This document shows positions 4,620-7,760 of a DNA stretch of 7,760 nucleotides, in pieces; the stretch's first letter is position 1; the number at the start of each line of letters is the position of its first letter. The DNA lies in the NCBI GenBank assembly GCA_046318675.1, contig JBKCUA010000023.1, forward strand, positions 1 to 7,760, written 5' to 3'. The position numbers were made by a program, and so were the translations under genes. A model generated the notes under the pieces. The model saw only the letters and a program-made list of their open reading frames with translations. It did not search any database and was not told the DNA's origin. The DNA is from JBKCUA01 sp046318675 (GTDB lineage Bacteria; Pseudomonadota; Alphaproteobacteria; JAJTHO01).

Positions 4620-4844
4620 ATGGAACTAAAAATCATCGCTATCGGCAATTCTCAGGGGGTAATTTTACCTAAAGAGCTGCTGGAGGAAATGGGCGTGCAA
4701 AAAGGCGACAAATTGTCTATCCAACGTCGGGAAGACGGCTGGCGCATGTCCAACTACAGCGCGGATTTTGAAACCCAGATGGACGTCGCCCGGAAAGTCA
4801 TGAAAAAATACCGCAACGTCTTACGCGCACTGGCTAAAGCATGA
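4620..4844 (+). CDS. AbrB/MazE-type antitoxin of a Doc module
   Basis: A 74-aa protein with the swapped-hairpin AbrB/SpoVT signature at its start: MELKIIAIGNSQGVILPKEL, then LEEMGVQKGDKLSI (residues 1-34). A basic C-terminal helix follows (ETQMDVARKVMKKYRNVLRALAKA, about 51-74), expected to bind and block the toxin. The start at 4620 is set by AGGAGG at 4609-4614. Its stop overlaps the toxin start (ATGA, 4841-4844). In the phage P1 system the antitoxin of Doc is Phd; pairing of Doc with an AbrB-fold antitoxin is a known alternative. The module runs antisense to the flagellar genes and probably represses itself. Confidence 0.88.
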   Translation: MELKIIAIGNSQGVILPKELLEEMGVQKGDKLSIQRREDGWRMSNYSADFETQMDVARKVMKKYRNVLRALAKA

Positions 4845-5242
4845 GCACCTGGATCTGGCTGGACATTGAGGCCGTGTGCGCGGCCCACGATGCCCAAATT
4901 ATGGAACACGGCGGGTTGCACGGCATCCGCGATCGCGGCTTGCTGGAGGCTGGCCTTGCCCGCCCGCAACACCTCGCCGCTTATGAGGAGCCAGACGTCA
5001 CGCGCCTGGCCGCTGCCTACGCTGTTGGCATCGCCCGTAACCACCCGTTTCTGGATGCCAACAAACGCACGGCCATGACGGCCATGATTATGTTTTTGTG
5101 GCTCAATGGGTATAAGTGCCTTTATGAGGAGATCGCTTTTTTCCCCGTTATGCTTCAACTCGCCACCGGGGAGATGAGCGAGACTGACCTCGCCGCATGG
5201 CTGGCGGCGGGCTGCGCGCCGGCGGATACCGAAGGCCACTAA
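4841..5242 (+). CDS. doc: Death-on-curing (Doc) toxin, Fic-fold kinase
   Basis: A 133-aa Fic/Doc protein. The catalytic loop HPFLDANKR (His68 to Arg76) is intact and has the Doc-type A-N-K-R ending. Upstream are HGGLHGIRDRGLLEAGLARPQH (about 23-44), typical of the 'death on curing' family, and LAAAYAVGIARNHPF. Known Doc proteins phosphorylate elongation factor Tu and halt translation; the bound antitoxin blocks the active site. The start overlaps the antitoxin stop by four bases. The gene ends 7 bp from the flgG stop, tail to tail, and fills the space where flgG would normally run into flgA. The toxin appears complete. Confidence 0.93.
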   Translation: MSTWIWLDIEAVCAAHDAQIMEHGGLHGIRDRGLLEAGLARPQHLAAYEEPDVTRLAAAYAVGIARNHPFLDANKRTAMTAMIMFLWLNGYKCLYEEIAFFPVMLQLATGEMSETDLAAWLAAGCAPADTEGH

Positions 5243-5264
5243 ACCAAGGTTAGCTTACTTGGTT
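5242..5264. terminator. Hairpin between converging doc and flgG
   Basis: AACCAAG (5242-5248) pairs with CTTGGTT (5258-5264) around a 9-base loop that contains the flgG stop codon. There is no U tract on either strand, so an intrinsic terminator is doubtful. The hairpin could instead protect mRNA 3' ends. Confidence 0.3.
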
Positions 5265-6035
5265 CGTCGTTTGCAGCATCTCATCACTGACCTTAATGGC
5301 CTTGGAGTTCAACTCATACGAACGCTGGGCCGTGATAAGGGTGGTAATCTCATTAATCGCGTTGACGTTAGAGGTCTCCAGGTAGCCCTGCTGGATCGTC
5401 CCGTAGCCGGTCGAGCCGGGCAATCCGACCTGCGCCGCACCGGACGCCGGAGTTTCTAAGAACAAGTTTCCGCCGATGCGTTCTAACCCTGCATCGTTGA
5501 TAAAGCTGGCAAATTGAATTTGGCCGGCGTTGACTTCGGCATTTTGACCGTCAATCTTGACCAACACTTCGCCGTCCTGGTTAATCGTCACGTCTCTAGC
5601 GTTGGTGGGAATAGTAATCCCCGGCAAGAGGCGGCGGCCATCCTGGGTGACAATCTCCCCCGTTGGGGATAGCTGAAACGATCCCGCGCGGGTATAGCCA
5701 ATGGCTCCGTTGGGTAGCTCCACCTGAAAAAACCCGGTACCATTGATGGCCAAATCGTAACGGTTTTGCGTCTGGTTTAAAGTTCCTTGGGACATAAGGG
5801 CATAAATGGCCGAGGTTTTTACCCCGACGCCAAGCTGAATCCCACTGGGGACAATAGACCCATCGGTGTTGCTTTGCGAGCCGATCCGCCGCTCATTCTG
5901 GTACAATAAATCTTGAAATTCCGCCCGCTGGCGCTTAAACCCCGTCGTCGTCAGGTTGGCGATGTTGTTTGAAATAACATCAACGTTTGTTTGCTGGGCG
6001 GTCATCCCCGTGGCGGCGATATTGAGTGAGCGCAT
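5250..6035 (-). CDS. flgG: Flagellar distal rod protein FlgG
   Basis: FlgG forms the distal rod that crosses the periplasm. The 261-aa protein is of normal length. It starts MRSLNIAATGMTAQQTNVDV with ISNNIANLTTTGFKRQRAEF (residues 21-40), the flagellar basal-body rod signature. The central domain has LGVGVKTSAIYALMSQGTL, then YDLAINGTGFFQVELPNG, then YTRAGSFQLSPTGEIVTQDG. The C-terminal coil ends SNVNAINEITTLITAQRSYELNSKAIKVSDEMLQ. ATG 6033-6035 has AAGGA seven bases upstream. It has its own sigma-54-type promoter in the 70-base gap after flgF. Downstream it runs tail to tail into doc, so read-through would make antisense RNA to the toxin gene. Confidence 0.97.
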   Translation of the reverse strand: MRSLNIAATGMTAQQTNVDVISNNIANLTTTGFKRQRAEFQDLLYQNERRIGSQSNTDGSIVPSGIQLGVGVKTSAIYALMSQGTLNQTQNRYDLAINGTGFFQVELPNGAIGYTRAGSFQLSPTGEIVTQDGRRLLPGITIPTNARDVTINQDGEVLVKIDGQNAEVNAGQIQFASFINDAGLERIGGNLFLETPASGAAQVGLPGSTGYGTIQQGYLETSNVNAINEITTLITAQRSYELNSKAIKVSDEMLQTTNQVS

Positions 6036-6064
6036 GGCGGTGTCCTTCTATTTGAGAATAACTT

Positions 6065-6080
6065 TGCAAAGAACGTGCCA
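6065..6080 (-). promoter_or_regulatory. Sigma-54 promoter for flgG
   Basis: The minus strand reads TGGCACGTTCTTTGCA, a full match to TGGCACG-N4-TTGCA with the GG and GC ten bases apart. The predicted start is near 6054, giving a 19-base leader that carries the flgG Shine-Dalgarno AAGGA. It lies in the flgF-flgG gap. Confidence 0.85.
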
Positions 6081-6105
6081 AACAGAGCCTAACACTGTTC
6101 ACTGA

Positions 6106-6849
6106 TTACTGGCTTCTGTTCCCCGCCAACCTCCCAATCGCCCCCTTGATACGCTCATCCTCAGTGGTGGTGATGTTGCGGGCGTTGGAATAGGCACGCT
6201 CAATCTCAATCATCCGGGTCATGGAGAGGATGGGGGAGACATTGGATTTTTCAATCATGCCTTGGCGAATATCGGGCTTGTCCACTGGGGTTGCGGGCTG
6301 GGTGGTCTCGTACAGGCCGTTGGGGAGTTTTTTCAGCTCCCGTTCTTTGGCAAATTTGACGAGGCCAATTTTACCCAACGCAACAACCGCAATATCGTTG
6401 TTGTTGGCCGCGTTGACAACGCCGTCGGTGCCGATGGTGATGCTGGTGGTGTTGGCGGGGATGTTAAACGGCTGGCCAGAATCGCTGAGCAGGGGATAGC
6501 CCTCTTTCGTGGTAATCTCCCCCGTCGGGGCAAGGGTGAACACCCCGGCCCGTGTATAGCGGTCGCCTTGGGGCGTTTTTACCGTGAAGTACCCGTCACC
6601 GTTAATCGCAAGATCAAGGGGGTTATCCGTTTTCTCCAAAACACCAGGGGCAAGGTTGCGAACAAGGCCATAATCGAGAACATAACTGACATCCTTATTT
6701 TTCGGTTGATCAAGAAGGTATTCAGTAAACAGCGGATCTTCGCCCTTATACGCCGTGGTGTTGATATTGGCAATGTTATTGGTGGTAATATCCATCTCCC
6801 GCCGCAAGGCGTTCATATGGCTTAAGGCAACGTAAATAGGCGCGTCCAT
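6106..6849 (-). CDS. flgF: Flagellar proximal rod protein FlgF
   Basis: FlgF is a proximal rod subunit of the flagellar basal body. The 247-aa protein has the rod signature MNALRREMDITTNNIANINTTAYKGEDPLF near its start (about residues 12-41). Then come LAINGDGYFTVKTPQGDRYTRAGVFTLAPTGEITTKEGYPLL and the C-terminal helix MIEKSNVSPILSMTRMIEIERAYSNARNI. The N-terminus MDAPIYVALSHMNALRREMD aligns naturally with alphaproteobacterial FlgF, so ATG 6847-6849 is very likely correct. No Shine-Dalgarno precedes it, and the sigma-54 promoter predicts a transcript that begins one base before the ATG. It is first of the flagellar genes here and follows hepT on the same strand by 30 bases. Confidence 0.95.
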   Translation of the reverse strand: MDAPIYVALSHMNALRREMDITTNNIANINTTAYKGEDPLFTEYLLDQPKNKDVSYVLDYGLVRNLAPGVLEKTDNPLDLAINGDGYFTVKTPQGDRYTRAGVFTLAPTGEITTKEGYPLLSDSGQPFNIPANTTSITIGTDGVVNAANNNDIAVVALGKIGLVKFAKERELKKLPNGLYETTQPATPVDKPDIRQGMIEKSNVSPILSMTRMIEIERAYSNARNITTTEDERIKGAIGRLAGNRSQ

Positions 6850-6860
6850 GGGGGAGGGGA

Positions 6861-6876
6861 TGCAAGGGGTGTGCCA
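6861..6876 (-). promoter_or_regulatory. Sigma-54 promoter for flgF
   Basis: The minus strand reads TGGCACACCCCTTGCA with correct -24/-12 spacing (GG-N10-GC). Counting from the -12 C, transcription should begin near 6850, one base before the flgF ATG, so the mRNA would be almost leaderless. The element starts three bases after the hepT stop codon. Confidence 0.82.
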
Positions 6877-6879
6877 ATA

Positions 6880-7242
6880 TTAAGGTCTATCTTCCCATCC
6901 ATTGGCTTGCAGTATTCTATGTAAAATAATCAATATCTCTGGAAGTCTTTCTATAACAGTACGATGAACCATGTCATCAGCAACGCCTTCATAATCATGC
7001 ACCAAAATATTTCTCATGCCTATCATGCCTCCCCAAGGGATATCAGAATGTAGCGTTCTGGTTTCAGAGCTTATTTTTGAGGCCGCTTCACCAATAATCT
7101 CAAGGCACTTATACACCGCCAGTCGAGTTATCTCATTTTCAATAAAAGATTCAAAAGGCTGATTGTCTACAAAGCGAATCGCACGTCGAGCATAGGCGAC
7201 CATATCCAGAAAATAATCCGCCTCGTCCCTGTCGTGCCTCAC
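6880..7242 (-). CDS. hepT: HepT-like toxin (DUF86 HEPN ribonuclease)
   Basis: A 120-aa all-helical HEPN-domain protein with the motif R-x4-H-x-Y intact in RNILVHDY (Arg77, His82, Tyr84). Upstream is LAVYKCLEIIGEAASKIS, typical of the DUF86/HepT family. Known HepT proteins are RNases; the partner MntA adds AMP groups to the tyrosine of this motif and silences the toxin. The start is GTG at 7240-7242, overlapping the mntA stop as GTGA, which implies translational coupling. The gene is visibly more AT-rich than the flagellar genes next to it, consistent with acquisition. It ends three bases before the flgF promoter, so read-through into flgF is possible. Confidence 0.9.
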   Translation of the reverse strand: MRHDRDEADYFLDMVAYARRAIRFVDNQPFESFIENEITRLAVYKCLEIIGEAASKISSETRTLHSDIPWGGMIGMRNILVHDYEGVADDMVHRTVIERLPEILIILHRILQANGWEDRP

Positions 7243-7541
7243 AAATACTGAACCTCTGCCAGAATCCGCTGCCCAATATGCTTTTTCAGGGCATGCTTGA
7301 ACGCTATATCCACGGGCCTGCCCACCGCTGCGCTTAAATAATCCCGCAGGGCCACCACATCAAACAAATCCAGCCGAGACGTTTGCGGGTTGTATTCCAG
7401 CAACACGTCCACGTCACTGGCATCATCCTGCTCACCCCGGGCAAAGGAACCAAACAAGCCCAGCGCGGTAATCCCGTACTGGGCCTGAAGCACTGGCTTT
7501 AACCCAGTCAGGACAGTTTTAATGTCTACGGATGCTAGCAT
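7239..7541 (-). CDS. mntA: MntA-like antitoxin, minimal nucleotidyltransferase
   Basis: A 100-aa minimal nucleotidyltransferase. The active site GSFARGEQDDASDVD fits GS-x10-DxD (Gly31, Ser32, Asp43, Asp45), and the third carboxylate is Asp78 in RPVDIAF. These are the residues MntA uses to AMPylate and neutralise HepT. I start at ATG 7539-7541, preceded by GGAG, because a -10-like TATAAT overlaps the upstream in-frame ATG at 7560-7562. Using that earlier codon would add seven residues (MGSENQP). It forms an operon with hepT through a four-base overlap. Confidence 0.88.
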   Translation of the reverse strand: MLASVDIKTVLTGLKPVLQAQYGITALGLFGSFARGEQDDASDVDVLLEYNPQTSRLDLFDVVALRDYLSAAVGRPVDIAFKHALKKHIGQRILAEVQYL

Positions 7542-7560
7542 CGGTTGATTCTCCGACCCC

Positions 7561-7566
7561 ATTATA
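7561..7566 (-). promoter_or_regulatory. Possible -10 element of mntA-hepT
   Basis: The minus strand carries a perfect TATAAT at 7561-7566, overlapping the upstream candidate ATG of mntA. It would start RNA near 7554, upstream of the ATG at 7541 and its GGAG. The -35 region is weak: TTGTTA at 7580-7585 is only 13 bases away. Confidence 0.35.
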
Positions 7567-7621
7567 TCACCGCAATTCTTAACAAGGAATGCTTGAATTC
7601 ACAATAACATCTCACAAAACC

Positions 7622-7760
7622 TCACCCCACCCGCCTCACCTTATACGCCTCCAGCAACGCCCGCGCGCCCAGCGGCAAAGTGGGGGAGAAATCCCCCCCC
7701 ACCGCTACGCGCACATCGTACAGATACCCTACCATCAACAAGATGGCTGTCTTAATGGCC
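7622..7760 (-). CDS. C-terminus of a GTA g6-like head-tail connector (partial)
   Basis: The last 45 codons of a minus-strand gene whose 5' part is outside the window. They read AIKTAILLMVGYLYDVRVAV, then GGDFSPTLPLGARALLEAY, then KVRRVG and TGA at 7622-7624. The 'A---AILL-V---Y--R--V-G------LP-G-RALL--Y-V-R' pattern is the conserved end of the phiE125 gp8/GTA g6 head-tail connector family. In GTAs this protein sits between the capsid and the tail. The next genes in a GTA cluster (g7, g8) do not follow. Instead come about 60 bases without a gene and then mntA-hepT. g9-g10-g10.1 resume on the same strand some 6 kb away at 1582. The call rests on a short C-terminal stretch. Confidence 0.72.
   Translation of the reverse strand, partial: AIKTAILLMVGYLYDVRVAVGGDFSPTLPLGARALLEAYKVRRVG

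Noticed and set aside
4754..5239. Minus-strand open frame of 161 codons opposite the antitoxin and doc
   Set aside because: The plus-strand Doc motif HPFLDANKR and the ATGA overlap identify the real genes; the minus frame is a codon-bias shadow.

Overview
The window looks like part of a chromosome from an alphaproteobacterium of intermediate GC content. Two kinds of gene support this. First, the flagellar genes flgF, flgG, flgA and flgH lie on the minus strand in the usual alphaproteobacterial order. Second, there are genes of the gene-transfer-agent (GTA) type: a TP901-1-like tail tube, a tail chaperone with an rcc01693-like partner, and the C-terminus of a head-tail connector. A genus cannot be named from this sequence.

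Layout, left to right. A small plus-strand gene of unknown function (51-254) ends at a strong terminator. A 146-bp palindromic, MITE-like element (322-467) follows, then tRNA-Arg(CCG) (545-621) and a second, partial copy of the element's end (625-644). From 645 to 1582, on the minus strand, lies a GTA/phage tail block: tail tube (g9-like), tail chaperone (g10-like), and a second chaperone domain (g10.1-like). The last has no start codon of its own and joins g10 in the -1 frame at a GGGAAAG slippery site. Next come the last codons of a higB toxin, its intact partner higA, a Phd-ParE type toxin-antitoxin (TA) operon, and a small two-helix, pore-like membrane protein. The flagellar genes run from 3258 to 6849 on the minus strand, with a plus-strand antitoxin-Doc module inserted between flgG and flgA. 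A minus-strand MntA-HepT TA pair lies upstream of flgF, and the right edge holds the C-terminus of a GTA g6-like connector.

How the genes work together. FlgF and FlgG are rod proteins, FlgA is the P-ring chaperone and FlgH is the L-ring lipoprotein. Three sequences with sigma-54 spacing (TGGCAC-N5-TTGCA) sit just upstream of flgF, flgG and flgA. Each of these three transcription units therefore appears to have its own late flagellar promoter, and this may explain how the locus tolerates the Doc module inside it. GTA genes flank the whole interval (g6 on the right, g9-g10-g10.1 on the left, same strand and order), with g7 and g8 absent between them. A GTA cluster therefore seems to have been split, or scattered, around the flagellar and TA segment. 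Three complete TA modules plus one TA remnant within about 6 kb mark the joints of this mosaic.
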